This document shows positions 29,313 through 39,918 of a stretch of DNA of 64,000 nt, one piece after another. The stretch spans positions 1 through 64,000 of the forward strand of contig NW_017962925.1 of the NCBI RefSeq assembly GCF_001661345.1, in the 5' to 3' direction. Positions within the stretch are counted from its first letter, which is position 1, and each line of letters opens with the position of its first letter. This stretch comes from Ascoidea rubescens DSM 1968 (lineage: Eukaryota; Ascomycota; Saccharomycetes; Ascoideales; Ascoideaceae). The notes under the pieces are model-generated. The model saw nothing but the letters and a program-made list of their open reading frames with translations. It had not been told where the DNA came from and searched no databases. Position numbers and translations under genes: made by a program.

Positions 29313-31433
29313 TCAGTTGCTGTACCGAGAAAGGTCGTGGAAAGCAGACTCTATGCAGTCCTTTAGTTCTTTATATGAGATGATGATGCAGTTCTGTTCG
29401 TTGGGTGCAACTAACAAGATCTTTTCCTCGATTCCTGTGTCCAACTTGTTTAGGCATGTTAGAACATGAGACAAATCGAGAACCGGCCTTCCTGAGCTGT
29501 CCACCTGGTGGAAGAGATAGTCTCTGAATAGCTTGATTGGATACCTATCCCCAGATTCAGACCATGAGGGATCATGGTCGAACTCAGGTCTTTCGTTGAT
29601 GAATCCCAATTTTGTTACCAATCTGAACAATCTCCCATTCTCAACTTCTTTTGACAATTGACTTTCCATGAAATCGCACGAGTTCTGCAAATAATCTATT
29701 GTTTTCATTGCGTACAAACTTATATCTGAAGCAAACAATTTTAGCTGGGACAATGAGCTTTCTTCAGATTGTGCCATGGCGTATAGTATGTTTAGATTTT
29801 TTTTGAAGTTTTCACTAAAGGGTAGAAATTTTATTAATATCGAATTTTCTTGGTTCCAAGTTCCAGCAGGCAAACTGGATTTGGCTAGTGTGAGTATAAT
29901 ATCGGCAAACTTCAATATATCTTCTTTTTGTATTACATCTATCAAGTTATTATTTCTGGAATATTTAATTATATCAAACGTTCCACAGTCTGACAACCGG
30001 ATTCTCCCCTGGTTAGTAACAATGATTTTATTAATTGACAAAGATCTTGCTGCCAATCTCATTTCGTGAATGCAAATCAATGCGTTAGTGATTTGTACCA
30101 TATAATTCCATAATAATGGCTCATTTATTTGAACTGGAAGAGCCCCAGTGCTATCTCCAAAATGTGTCTCTTTTAAGGTTTTTGCTAGTGGATAAAAATC
30201 ATATACTAAAAATAATGAATTATCGCCAAATGCCATACTAGTAAAAGCCTCGTGTAATTTAACAACGTTTGCACATTTTAAACTGCTCCAAGCTTTGATC
30301 GATGAAATACTCTTTTCATCTGTAATTTTAAAGCCTTCTAGTCTTCTCAATGCATATACGTTACCATCATAGTTAGAATATACTTTATAAAGTGAACTTG
30401 GTACACCATAGTATTTTAAATTTACTTTGTGATTGAAATTGTCTAAAAGAACTAGGGAGTGATAAATGTGAATATTCTCAGGCAATCCTCCAAAATTGGG
30501 CAATACTTGGTTGGTTGCTTCATTTTTTTTCTGCAATGATTCTCTTAAATTATTATCCAAGAAAAATGATTGGGGATTTCTTTGGTAAGGTTCTATTGGC
30601 ATCTCAAAATGAGGCGGTGGAGCTGGAGCATAACAATGATACTGTATGGGTTGAGAAAAAAATAATTCAGGACGAACTGCTGAGACTGCAGAAACTGCAG
30701 TAGCACTTGTAGCAGATGTGGTAACTGGGGCATAGAGACTATTTGGAATTTGATTAGTAGGCAATTGAATTGGTTGCAGGGAAGATATTTGAGCAGGTTG
30801 TTGTTGTTCCTGTTGTTGTTGCTCCTGTTTTTGCTGCTGTGGTGAAACCTTGGTCTGAGAGCTAGTTGATATCTCGGAAGATGTAGACCCGACTATCGGA
30901 ATATATCTTGACAAAGTTGAGGCAGATGAGGAAGATGGTTTAAAAACTGGACTATCAAAGTTGTAAGTGACTTTTGAATATTTTTCTGGGGTTTTTGAAA
31001 CTGTATGCGTACTTATTGGAGTTGTTCCGTTTTCGAGTTCGCCATTTATATTAAGATTCAGGTTGCTATTTGTTCTGGCACTACTAGTAATGCTTTCTGT
31101 AGCCGAAGAGCTGCCGTTACTTGCCATGCTGGAGATGTTGGAGTTACTTGTGCTTGGGACAAAAACAGGAATGTTGTCCAATTTTGAAGCAGAGACAGCA
31201 AATTTCTTCTTTAGGGGCTTGAAACTCTGAGAGCCCATATTGAATTTTTTGCTTGTCTTAATTGATATCGCATTAAGCAGTTTTGAGGCAGAAGATGGAG
31301 GAGTTTGGTTATCTTTCATATTAAAATCATGTTTAAACGCACAACCCTTGTTTTCATATTTACAATAGCCATGTATATTAATGTTTTTGCATGGAATATC
31401 TTTTGCCCACTCCATATCACTTGGGACTTTCAC
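29313..31433 (-). CDS. PAN3: Pan3, regulatory subunit of the Pan2-Pan3 deadenylase
   Basis: Pan3 recruits the Pan2 nuclease to poly(A)-binding protein and trims mRNA tails in the cytoplasm. The 706-residue protein starts with a CCCH zinc finger (C15, C24, C31, H35). A Ser/Thr/Gln-rich linker follows to about residue 300. The degenerate kinase domain is at about 320-560; YRVYDFYPLAKTL-like text is readable as LVYDFYPLAKTL. A coiled coil and the C-terminal knob end the protein (LDLSHVLTCLNKLD). The CAG/CAA tract near residues 200-220 is a simple Gln expansion. Confidence 0.95.
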   Translation of the reverse strand: MKVPSDMEWAKDIPCKNINIHGYCKYENKGCAFKHDFNMKDNQTPPSSASKLLNAISIKTSKKFNMGSQSFKPLKKKFAVSASKLDNIPVFVPSTSNSNISSMASNGSSSATESITSSARTNSNLNLNINGELENGTTPISTHTVSKTPEKYSKVTYNFDSPVFKPSSSSASTLSRYIPIVGSTSSEISTSSQTKVSPQQQKQEQQQQEQQQPAQISSLQPIQLPTNQIPNSLYAPVTTSATSATAVSAVSAVRPELFFSQPIQYHCYAPAPPPHFEMPIEPYQRNPQSFFLDNNLRESLQKKNEATNQVLPNFGGLPENIHIYHSLVLLDNFNHKVNLKYYGVPSSLYKVYSNYDGNVYALRRLEGFKITDEKSISSIKAWSSLKCANVVKLHEAFTSMAFGDNSLFLVYDFYPLAKTLKETHFGDSTGALPVQINEPLLWNYMVQITNALICIHEMRLAARSLSINKIIVTNQGRIRLSDCGTFDIIKYSRNNNLIDVIQKEDILKFADIILTLAKSSLPAGTWNQENSILIKFLPFSENFKKNLNILYAMAQSEESSLSQLKLFASDISLYAMKTIDYLQNSCDFMESQLSKEVENGRLFRLVTKLGFINERPEFDHDPSWSESGDRYPIKLFRDYLFHQVDSSGRPVLDLSHVLTCLNKLDTGIEEKILLVAPNEQNCIIISYKELKDCIESAFHDLSRYSN

Positions 31434-31994
31434 TTTATCAATAAGAGTGGGAAAAAAAACAGTTGTTAATAAGTTGGCTCAGCCAAACCGGTTTGGTGAT
31501 AATGGAAAGAGATGTTGAACTGTGTGAGAAGAAAACATACTTTTTTCCATTGTCGTATTCTTTTGATCTTGGGATTAAACGTATAGTATCATAAACACCC
31601 TATATTACGTCTCTTCTCATTACTGAACAATACTGTTGTTTTGGCCCACTGGAATTGCTGTTTCTACAGAAGATGAGGAACTGTTTGCTCAAATCTCATT
31701 CTGCATTCTTGGAGCTGGGTCATGTGTCGGTTGGTCATATTGGGCTTTGCTACTATCTGTGCTACTGAAAAGACTCGAAGACGTGTAAATGATGGCTAAC
31801 ATAAATCGAACTAAATAACTAAGGAAAGCAAAACAAATAAACAAAATAAAACAGTAAACAAAATAATGATTGGGTGGAAAAAACAACTAAACTAAACTAA
31901 ACTAAACTAAACTGAAATAAGATAAGGTAAAGGAAAATAAAATAAAGTAAAATAATAAAAAAACAAGGTGAAGAAAAAAAGCCCATTAGAACCG
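31434..31994. other. Intergenic with (ctaaa)n array
   Basis: This 560-base gap lies between PAN3 (its promoter side) and the SLM1-like stop. A pentanucleotide array of about five ctaaa units is at about 31886-31913. The short frames here have no support. Confidence 0.55.
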
Positions 31995-34847
31995 TTAATA
32001 AATGTTACTTTTGCCAGGAATGAATGTATTACTAGAATTTTGTAAAGCATTGGATGAATAAATAGGTTGAGACATGTGTTTATATTTCACGTTTTGGTCT
32101 ATTAGAGAACTTGTTGAAAAATTTCCATTTGAGAAATCTTGGTTTTTTATTTTGACTGAACTTGATCTTTGAAAATTTCCATTTAAACTATTATTAACCA
32201 CAGTGGGTGAAACGTTCACAATAGTATCATCAGTGGTATGTGTTTCCTTAGCAGTGCGATCATCAGAGATGCCACTTTCATCGGCATCTGATTCTCCAAC
32301 CATATAAACTGGCACTGATGGATTTCGAGATAGCATGCCATAATTTTGATTTACGATTGATTCGTAATTGTGGATTGGAACAAACTTGCCATTTCCAAGA
32401 TTCAATGAATCATGGTGTTGAAGATTATTTGTCTGAACTTGTTCTGAGGTAGATGTTGGCACTTGGACAATCATATAGGGAACATTATTTACAGCCTGGG
32501 GTGGTAGCTGTTGATATTGTTGTATCTGGACAGGTTGATGAAATTGTTGGGATTGCTGAAGTGTTTGAGATTGGGCTTGAGATAATTGAGGATGCTGTTG
32601 TTGTTGTTGAGGCTGTGTTTGAATTTGAACTTGAGGCTGTAATTGAACTTCGGCAAATGGAATTTGTGTTTCAATAGGAGTCATGATATCACCTTCATTC
32701 ATTAAAACACTGTTTCGGTTATTGAATGTTTGATTTTGATTTTGATTTTGATTTTGGTTTTGGTTTTGGTTTTGGTTTTGGCTTTGGCTTTGATTTTGAT
32801 TTTGATTCTGAGAAGATAGTTGAGATTGAGATTGAGAAAACTGTTGATATTGTAATTGAGGAGTTGGCTGAGACATTCTTTTATTTCTAATCGGAGTTGA
32901 AGCACCTCTTTTAGGAATCTGGAAACTTTTTCTTTTATCGATTTGAGAGGCTCTTTTTTTTAGAATGTATTGGGCTCTTGCCTGGGAAGTTGGTAATTTG
33001 GTTAATTCCTTAATATCGTTATACCATGCCATCATTGAATCATAAGAATCAGCTCTAAAGACCCAGTTATGACCTCTATGGATGATACCATTTTGCCTTG
33101 CGTGTAGAATAAATTTGTGCCATGATTCCAGATTACTTTTATCCTTTTTTGAGTGTTCAGCTATTTGGCAATCATCTAAACTTAGAGACATTACAGGATA
33201 AATATCTTTTCTTCTGTCAGAGGATTTAAATTCATGGATAAAAGTTGGGGTTAGAACGTACCATCCTCTTGAGTAGGATTTTAGAAATTTAGATCTTCTA
33301 TCAAGGAACCCGGATTTGATTTCCAAAGTTAAAGGATCAGACATGTGTTTATAGGAGATATCTTGAAAATGTCTCATTGCTAGTTTGGGATCAATAAAAT
33401 TTGGATCTCTTTGAATAAAGCTATCCCATTCGAAAGTTGGCTCCTTTGTAATAAAACCACTGTCTAATTTATTTAGTAATAGATTGAATACTAGTTGGGC
33501 ATTTTCACCTATTAGTTTAGCGTAGATTCTTATAGCATTTTGGACTTCGATAACGACGACTTTTTCTAGTTCCTTTCCGGAAGTTTGTAAATTCATAAAG
33601 GCTTCATGTAGATAGTTTTCTTCTATTAGTTGTTTTCTGATTTGTTTGTCCAAGTAAATTTTAGTTAAGAAAGGATCTTGTTTAGGGGATATAGTTGAAG
33701 AGGAAGATTTGACCAAGTCGATTGAATTTAGGAAATTTGAATAATCGATTTTAGTTTGAATTTGTTCTTTTCCAACAGTTGACTTGAAATCCGATGCTAA
33801 ACCCCTTATTTCTTTAATTTTGACAGCCAAGTCTCTTCTGAGATCATCTAGTCTTGGGATGACGCTGTTGGATAATTCTTTAGTTATTCTTGAAGCACTG
33901 GCAGCAGAGTTTCTATGGAAGGAGGATAGGATTGAGGGTAGGTCTTGAATCGAGCCGGAAGAAAGAGGTAGAAAGAATTTTTTTGAATTTAATTCATCCA
34001 TCAAAATTTGGTCGTTATTTGAGTTTGAGTTGTTGTTGTTTGAAGAATTGTTATTATTTGAAGAGGAGTTGTTGGAATTGTTATTGGGAGAGTTTCTTGA
34101 AATGAGATTATTTGAGTAGGCATCATAATTCAGAAAGGGAAAATTAACAGCATGTTGTAGTCTTACTTGTTGACGAATGATTTCTTCTTGAACCATTACA
34201 ACTTCGGAGAGATAATTTGTGATTGATTTGATGATTGCTCTCCAAGAGTTGAATCTCGAAGCTAAAACGTCAGTTGGGTTTGCACTGGTTGGGATTTGTA
34301 GAAATAAGGGGTTTCTTGGGTCGCCATTTTGCATTGAATTTTTAGAGACTTTTGCATTGATTTGATTCAAATTTTGATTTAAATTTTGATTTGTATTTGC
34401 AGAGTTGTTGCTTCCAACAGTTAGATTTGTTGGAGTGTTTGAAGTAACAGAGTACATTCTTTGTGGGATTTGGTTTAATTGTGGGGAATTTGGTGAGTTG
34501 TTCTGGTTAATAGAAATGGAAGGAACTAAAGGAGAATTATTGTTATTGATTATTTGGTTTGGGTTTTGATTTTGATTTTGATTTTGGTTTATTATTTGAT
34601 TATTATTAAATTGGTTTTGAGAGGGAATAGCAGAAGTGTTAGAATCAAAAGAAAGCGTTTGATTATAGTTATTGTTGTTGTTGTTATTGTTGTTGTAATG
34701 CTGAGGCAGTTGTTGTGGCTGCTGTAGGTCTATTGATGGAAGAGTTATATTTGAATTGATGGTGTTAGTGTCGTTCCTTATATTTAGATTATTGAGATTG
34801 GTATTTAAGTTGTTCATGTAATTATTGTCATTTATAGTATTGTTCAT
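31995..34847 (-). CDS. SLM1: Slm1/Slm2-like PH-domain effector of TORC2
   Basis: Slm proteins bind PI(4,5)P2 at eisosomes and recruit Ypk1 to TORC2. This 950-residue protein has an Asn/Gln-rich N-terminal tail, then an F-BAR-like helical domain from DVLASRFNSWRAIIKSI (about residue 195) to about 470. A PH domain lies at about 500-615 (KSGFLDRRSKFLKSYSRGWYV, ending WYNDIKELTKL). A long Q/N-rich C-terminal region follows, with a run of Gln-Asn dipeptides encoded by 32720-32815. It is much longer than yeast Slm1 (686 residues). No second SLM gene is in the window, so one gene may serve both roles. Confidence 0.9.
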   Translation of the reverse strand: MNNTINDNNYMNNLNTNLNNLNIRNDTNTINSNITLPSIDLQQPQQLPQHYNNNNNNNNNYNQTLSFDSNTSAIPSQNQFNNNQIINQNQNQNQNPNQIINNNNSPLVPSISINQNNSPNSPQLNQIPQRMYSVTSNTPTNLTVGSNNSANTNQNLNQNLNQINAKVSKNSMQNGDPRNPLFLQIPTSANPTDVLASRFNSWRAIIKSITNYLSEVVMVQEEIIRQQVRLQHAVNFPFLNYDAYSNNLISRNSPNNNSNNSSSNNNNSSNNNNSNSNNDQILMDELNSKKFFLPLSSGSIQDLPSILSSFHRNSAASASRITKELSNSVIPRLDDLRRDLAVKIKEIRGLASDFKSTVGKEQIQTKIDYSNFLNSIDLVKSSSSTISPKQDPFLTKIYLDKQIRKQLIEENYLHEAFMNLQTSGKELEKVVVIEVQNAIRIYAKLIGENAQLVFNLLLNKLDSGFITKEPTFEWDSFIQRDPNFIDPKLAMRHFQDISYKHMSDPLTLEIKSGFLDRRSKFLKSYSRGWYVLTPTFIHEFKSSDRRKDIYPVMSLSLDDCQIAEHSKKDKSNLESWHKFILHARQNGIIHRGHNWVFRADSYDSMMAWYNDIKELTKLPTSQARAQYILKKRASQIDKRKSFQIPKRGASTPIRNKRMSQPTPQLQYQQFSQSQSQLSSQNQNQNQSQSQNQNQNQNQNQNQNQNQTFNNRNSVLMNEGDIMTPIETQIPFAEVQLQPQVQIQTQPQQQQQHPQLSQAQSQTLQQSQQFHQPVQIQQYQQLPPQAVNNVPYMIVQVPTSTSEQVQTNNLQHHDSLNLGNGKFVPIHNYESIVNQNYGMLSRNPSVPVYMVGESDADESGISDDRTAKETHTTDDTIVNVSPTVVNNSLNGNFQRSSSVKIKNQDFSNGNFSTSSLIDQNVKYKHMSQPIYSSNALQNSSNTFIPGKSNIY
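32720..32815. repeat. Coding hexanucleotide repeat for Gln-Asn dipeptides
   Basis: Tandem gattttggtttt-type units encode a Gln-Asn dipeptide tract in the SLM1-like protein. A second, shorter array is at 34563-34590. Confidence 0.8.
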
Positions 34848-36570
34848 TGCGTAAAATGGAAATAAATTTGAAATTCAAGTATCGAGAGTGGATGGTTGAA
34901 AGATGGGTGAAGTATTGAGGTATTGAGATGTTGCAAGGAGATGAAAACAATGGAAAAATTAAGAGCTTAGGAGTTTAAGGCAGAAAGGTGAGAAGAGGAA
35001 ATTGGAAATAAATAGGTATTGTAGGGTATTCTGGGTATAAGAGATAGTGTGGGACTAAGGTATTTGTATTATTTTTAATATCTGTGATATTTTTAATATT
35101 TGTGATATTTTTAATTTCAGTATTTCCAGTCTGTTTGATTAGATGTTTCTAATGTTTCCAAAGTATGTTTTCAGATATTTACGATATGATGTTGTTATAT
35201 AGTGGGTGTAAAAGCAAGTGCTCCATTGAGTTGCTTTTAGGTGAGTTGCTACTGAAAGAGCGAGTAAACGGCCTAATTGTGCCAAACCAAACCAAAATAA
35301 ACAGAAACAAAGCGGCCAGACCACACTAGCCGGCGTTGCAGAGATGGGCTGTGAAGCTCTGTTTCTGCTTTCCCTGTTGTCTCTGCTGTTTCTGCTGCCT
35401 CTGCTGCCTCTGCTTCTCGTTTCCCTTCTTTCTTCCTCGCTTTGGTTCCGATGTGCCTCCATTCCGTCGGCTCGAACTACGACCGTCCCGCAAAAAGCCA
35501 CTGCTCGCGGTCTGTGATAGGCCCGCTATGTTTACCATACCGCTGAAATCCGTCCCAGCACATGACCGTCTCCACCGGAGCTCTTGGTTCTTGGAACAGT
35601 GGCGTCATTATGTCATTGGTGTCAGCCGCTTTTGGCGCGCTAGGCAAGCGTGTGTATGCGGTCAGCTGTGCTGTGCGCGATGTTCTGCGTAAGGGCTGTT
35701 CAAAAAGCGGGTAACGGCGGGCTGAGTCCTGGCTCATCTCTTATCTCGAATCCTTTTCCCTCTCTTCCATTCCATTTGCAACATTTAACAATCCTAGCTC
35801 TAGCATTTCATCTCTACAAGCGTTTCCAATTCAGTTCGCTTTGAAAAAGTGCAAAGACATTCTTTGCTGTCATCTTCACCCGATAGCCTCAATTCCTTTT
35901 CTTTTACTGCCTCTAAATCAGCTGAAGATTTAAAGAGTTTGCAGCACTCACTTCTTTTTTCTGGTTTTGAATACAACTTGAGACAACATTGCTTCTTAGT
36001 CAGCGCTATTGATCTACACTTTTACTTTCTTTTTTTTGCTCAATTCGGTTCTAGCAAAAATGATATTCAATTATATTTTGCCAACAATACACTTTCTTGA
36101 CTTGCTTTACTTTTGGTATTGTTATTTGCAACAACTGACCTGATCAAATTATTTATTACTCAAGAAAAAGAAGGTCATCACATTGATCAACTACAAATAA
36201 TTGACTTCTTCTGATCAAATATAATGTGTAATTACAATGTACCCCCCTCATGTTTCTATGCACAGTCACAAACTTTTTTGAAAAGAAACCACTACAATGG
36301 TATCATATGCATAAATACATATGTGACGGCATTATATATGTTTGTTTTGAAAAAGCGTCAGGGGTCTGGAAACTGGGGTCTAAAGGGCTATTAACAGACA
36401 TTCCACAGGGGTTTACTGATTACATGATTTTTCATCTCCTATTCCCTCATCATTATCTGTTTATGACTCCACGAATCTTTAGTCTCTCTTTTAATTTTCC
36501 AATTTAAAACAAAAGATAAAAAAGATCTTCTCATCTCTCTTTGTTTTTTTAATCTCATACAATCTCAAAA
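34848..36570. promoter_or_regulatory. Long SLM1-AIP1 divergent intergenic region with GC-rich island
   Basis: This 1.7-kb gap holds a GC-rich island at about 35336-35740 with a ctgctgcctct repeat (about 35379-35420), flanked by AT-rich DNA. Several frames are open through the island on both strands, as expected from its composition, and none looks like a protein family. The last 300 bases before AIP1 are pyrimidine-rich. Confidence 0.5.
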
Positions 36571-38439
36571 ATGTCAATTGCTCAATTATCAAACTATGCT
36601 CCTTTACCAACAACTAAAAGAGGTCTAACTGTTCATTTATCTTATGATCCTAAATCAGATAGAATAGCTTATTGTAATGGTAAATCTGTCTTTATAAGAT
36701 CTGTTGAAAATCCGCACCACAACACAATCCAATTCACTGCTCACAATTATCCCACAACTGTCGCCAAATTCTCTCCTACTGGCTATTATATAGCTTCTGG
36801 GGATGAAAGTGGTAATGTCAAAATTTGGGATTGCTACACCTCAAAACTAATTCTTAAAAATGAATTTCAAATAATAAACGGAAGAATCAATGATATTGCT
36901 TGGGACATCGAAGGAAAAAGAATCATTGCCGTTGGAAATGGTAATGAAAAATTCGGCCATTGTTTTACAATGGATTCTGGTAATTCAGTTGGTGAAATCT
37001 CTGGTCATTCTGCTCAAATCAATGCTGTGGATATTAAACCCAATAGACCCTACAGAGCTGTAACTGTATCCGACGACTCGGCTTTAGTCTTTTATAATGG
37101 TCCCCCCTTCAAATTCGATTCCAGTGTTAGAAACAAACATACCAATTTCATTAGAGATGTCAAATACTCACCAGATGGCAAGTATATTGTATCTGTCGGT
37201 GCTGACAAAAAAATCATTCTTTACGATGGCAAAACTGGCCAATTTATTAAAGAAGTCAAATCAAATGACCAAAATAAATCTCAAAATCATACAGGCAGTA
37301 TCTTTGCTGTCGCATGGCTAAATTCTTCAACCGAAATCGTCACTTGTTCTGCTGATTGTTCAATTAAATTATGGGATGTTGAATTGAATTTAGTAGTTAA
37401 AACTTGGGCGTTTAATCTCAAAACCTTGGACAACTACCAGGTCGGTTTAATTGTAACTAATCACTACTTGATTTCCTTATCCTATAATGGAAATTTAAAT
37501 TATTTCCACTTGGTCAATTTTGAGGAAACTCCATTTCAAGTTATAAAAGGCCACCAAAAGTCAATCACTGCTTCAGTTATCAACTCAAACAACTTATTCA
37601 CTGGTTCGTATGATGGTAGAATCTGTAAATGGAATTTAAATGACAAGACTAATGAAATTGCTTCCTATATTCAGGGTGATAATCATAGCAATTTAATTGT
37701 TGGTTTAGTATCAAATCAAGATAATGAAATCATTTCAACTGCTTGGGATGATTTGTTAAAAAAGTTTAACAATTTAAATCTTGCGGCTGCTAGCAGTTAT
37801 CAATTTACTAATGATTTCAATATTAAACTAGAAAAACAACCAAAGGCCATTGCATCCAACGATTCAATTATCTCGTTAATATCTACTGACAATACACTTA
37901 AATTATTTAGTGATAAAAATGGGAAACTCATTAACTCCAAACAATTTAAATTTGAACTCTCTAATACTTTAGATATCAACGGAAATCTAATCATTATCGG
38001 TAATGACGATGACAATACTTTATTATCATTAAATACTGACAATATTGATAATAAATTGGAAAAACTAGATATAAGTTTCAGATCAAAAATCTCATTTATT
38101 AAAATCTCACCCAACAGAGAATTTGCGGCCATTGGTGAAAATTCAGGAAAGATTGTATTATATAATTTAAAGGAGAAAAAAATTCAAACCAATAAATGGA
38201 GCTTCCATACTAGTAAGATTAATTCAATCAGTTGGAATGTAAATAATAAATTTATTGTGAGTGGATCATTGGATACTAATATTATTGTTTATTCAGTTGA
38301 TAAACCAATGAGAAATATTAAATTTTCAAATGCGCATAAAGATGGAGTTAGTGTTGTTGAATGGTTAAGTGATGATGTAATTATCAGTGGGGGATCCGAT
38401 AGTTGTGTAAAAAAATGGAAAGTTAATTTCCATCCATAA
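36571..38439 (+). CDS. AIP1: Actin-interacting protein 1 (WD40)
   Basis: Aip1 binds actin with cofilin and promotes filament disassembly in cortical patches. The 622 residues form two seven-bladed WD40 propellers, matching the 615-residue yeast protein. The N-terminus (LPTTKRGLTVHLSYDPKSD) is characteristic. Many repeats end in WD or related pairs, for example VKIWDCY and IKLWDVE. The ATG context (aaaaatgtc) is good. I found no CTG codon in its 622 codons. Confidence 0.96.
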   Translation: MSIAQLSNYAPLPTTKRGLTVHLSYDPKSDRIAYCNGKSVFIRSVENPHHNTIQFTAHNYPTTVAKFSPTGYYIASGDESGNVKIWDCYTSKLILKNEFQIINGRINDIAWDIEGKRIIAVGNGNEKFGHCFTMDSGNSVGEISGHSAQINAVDIKPNRPYRAVTVSDDSALVFYNGPPFKFDSSVRNKHTNFIRDVKYSPDGKYIVSVGADKKIILYDGKTGQFIKEVKSNDQNKSQNHTGSIFAVAWLNSSTEIVTCSADCSIKLWDVELNLVVKTWAFNLKTLDNYQVGLIVTNHYLISLSYNGNLNYFHLVNFEETPFQVIKGHQKSITASVINSNNLFTGSYDGRICKWNLNDKTNEIASYIQGDNHSNLIVGLVSNQDNEIISTAWDDLLKKFNNLNLAAASSYQFTNDFNIKLEKQPKAIASNDSIISLISTDNTLKLFSDKNGKLINSKQFKFELSNTLDINGNLIIIGNDDDNTLLSLNTDNIDNKLEKLDISFRSKISFIKISPNREFAAIGENSGKIVLYNLKEKKIQTNKWSFHTSKINSISWNVNNKFIVSGSLDTNIIVYSVDKPMRNIKFSNAHKDGVSVVEWLSDDVIISGGSDSCVKKWKVNFHP

Positions 38440-38520
38440 GTGAACAACCCAACAAAAGAAAAAACGATAAAAAAATACTTTTATAAATAAGTACATAATA
38501 AATCAAATTAAATTATACGA

Positions 38521-38560
38521 AATCAAATGAAATCAAATGAAATCAAATGAAATCAAATAA
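38521..38560. repeat. 10-bp tandem repeat between AIP1 and UTP11
   Basis: About four copies of aatcaaatga lie in the 145-base gap between the convergent stops. Confidence 0.85.
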
Positions 38561-38584
38561 AGTAATAAAACCATAATTTTATTA

Positions 38585-39376
38585 TTAACGTTTGCGCTCT
38601 TTTTTCCATTTAAATACTTTATTTCCACTATTTTTTGTTAATTTTTTTTTGTTTCCGTTTTTCATAACCTCTCTGGATAAATCTAAAGTTAATTGGACTT
38701 GTCTTAGTTTCTTCTCATTTTGTATTCTCTTTCGATGCAGTTTTAACTGTTTCAATTTTTTTTTGTTTAATTTTCTTATTTGAGAATTAGAGAGTTCGAG
38801 AATACCATTACTGCTATCGTTATTGATAGCATCGTTGTAATTTAGAGAGTTCTTAATATTGTCAACTTGATCAAGAGTCAATCTATTGGATGAGTTCAAT
38901 AGACTTTTGTGCGTCTTGAAATACTTCGTTGGATTGAATTTAATTTGGTCAGACTTATTATCTACAAAAACAGTGTGTTTGGATAGTTTCGAGGTATCAT
39001 TCATAAACAATAATGGAGAATCTTTGAACTTTTCAATTTTTTTCAATTCTTTCAATCTCATGACGTTGATATAGTTTGAGTCCTGGGTTTTAAGCAACTT
39101 TGCCTGGTCAACATCCAAGACATCATTCCCCCTAGAGGCAATCAAAACACCATTATCGTCGGCCCTCTTTCGTGTCATCGAGTGGTAATACTCATCAGGA
39201 TTTCTGAGCGATGCCTTTGTGCGTAGTTTCTTCAAAGCATCCTGTTTCTTGTGATAGTCTGCTGCTCTGAGCTTGTAGTCCTTCTTCTTCTCTAGAAGCC
39301 CCCATCTCTTACGCTCGTTGGGCTGAGATCGCTCCCTGTGCTGTTTCTTCTGGACGTTGTGCACCAAATTCACCAT
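38585..39376 (-). CDS. UTP11: Utp11, small-subunit processome protein
   Basis: Utp11 is a nucleolar component of the SSU processome needed for 18S rRNA maturation. I start it at the Met at 39376. The protein then reads MVNLVHNVQKKQHRERSQP, matching the family start, whereas the frame extends without homology to 39487. The 263-residue product (250 in baker's yeast) is very basic. It has the conserved RWGLLEKKKDYKLRAADYH and LRNPDEYYHSMTRKR blocks and a Lys-rich C-terminus. Confidence 0.95.
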   Translation of the reverse strand: MVNLVHNVQKKQHRERSQPNERKRWGLLEKKKDYKLRAADYHKKQDALKKLRTKASLRNPDEYYHSMTRKRADDNGVLIASRGNDVLDVDQAKLLKTQDSNYINVMRLKELKKIEKFKDSPLLFMNDTSKLSKHTVFVDNKSDQIKFNPTKYFKTHKSLLNSSNRLTLDQVDNIKNSLNYNDAINNDSSNGILELSNSQIRKLNKKKLKQLKLHRKRIQNEKKLRQVQLTLDLSREVMKNGNKKKLTKNSGNKVFKWKKERKR

Positions 39377-39716
39377 CTTGTGTGTTCTCTGCCTCCAGTG
39401 CTGTTGGTGGTTTTTTATCAACACTGTGAAGAAATTTTCAGCCGAAAAAATACCATAATTACCCGACCGTCCAGAAACGACCACCACGATGGATCTGCTA
39501 CGTCAGTACACGCGCAATCCTGCGTCTGGGCCGAGCTGCGGGCTTCTTATCTCGGCCGCTGAAGGCAGCCCAAAACGAGATCGCAGAAGGTGGAAAAGTC
39601 GTAAAATGCGACTGCAAAGCAGAAAATGGAAAAACACCCAGGCTCAGATTGTGGATTTGGCAAGAAAACGTTTTTCATGATAATTCTGCAATTCCTTCTG
39701 TTTCTTTTAAGCTTTA

Positions 39717-39726
39717 TTAGGGTTAG
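39717..39726 (+). promoter_or_regulatory. Telomere-like TTAGGGTTAG motif upstream of MTC2
   Basis: This matches the TTAGGG core recognised by Tbf1 in many yeasts. It lies about 190 bases before the MTC2 start. One match in AT-rich DNA is weak evidence. Confidence 0.3.
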
Positions 39727-39918
39727 CACTAATTCATATTTAAACCGACTTTTTTGCTCCTTTCAATACAAATTTCTTTTTCTCCCTTTTCTGGTTTTTT
39801 TTTTCACACCATTCTCAATTACTAAGCAAATCAACTCATTATTCAATCTATTTGCTGGCACCGCTCCTTCTTGTTTCTCTGGTCCATCCCTGCGATACTC
39901 ACTAATCATTATCCCAAA

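Noticed and set aside
32300-32345. Calcineurin docking motif (PxIxIT) in the SLM1-like C-terminus
   Set aside because: The best candidate, PVYMVG, does not fit the consensus at position 3.
35139-35740. Several overlapping frames between SLM1 and AIP1
   Set aside because: Multiple open frames on both strands with simple Arg/Gln or Cys/Leu repeats reflect the ctgctg-type repeat, not a gene.
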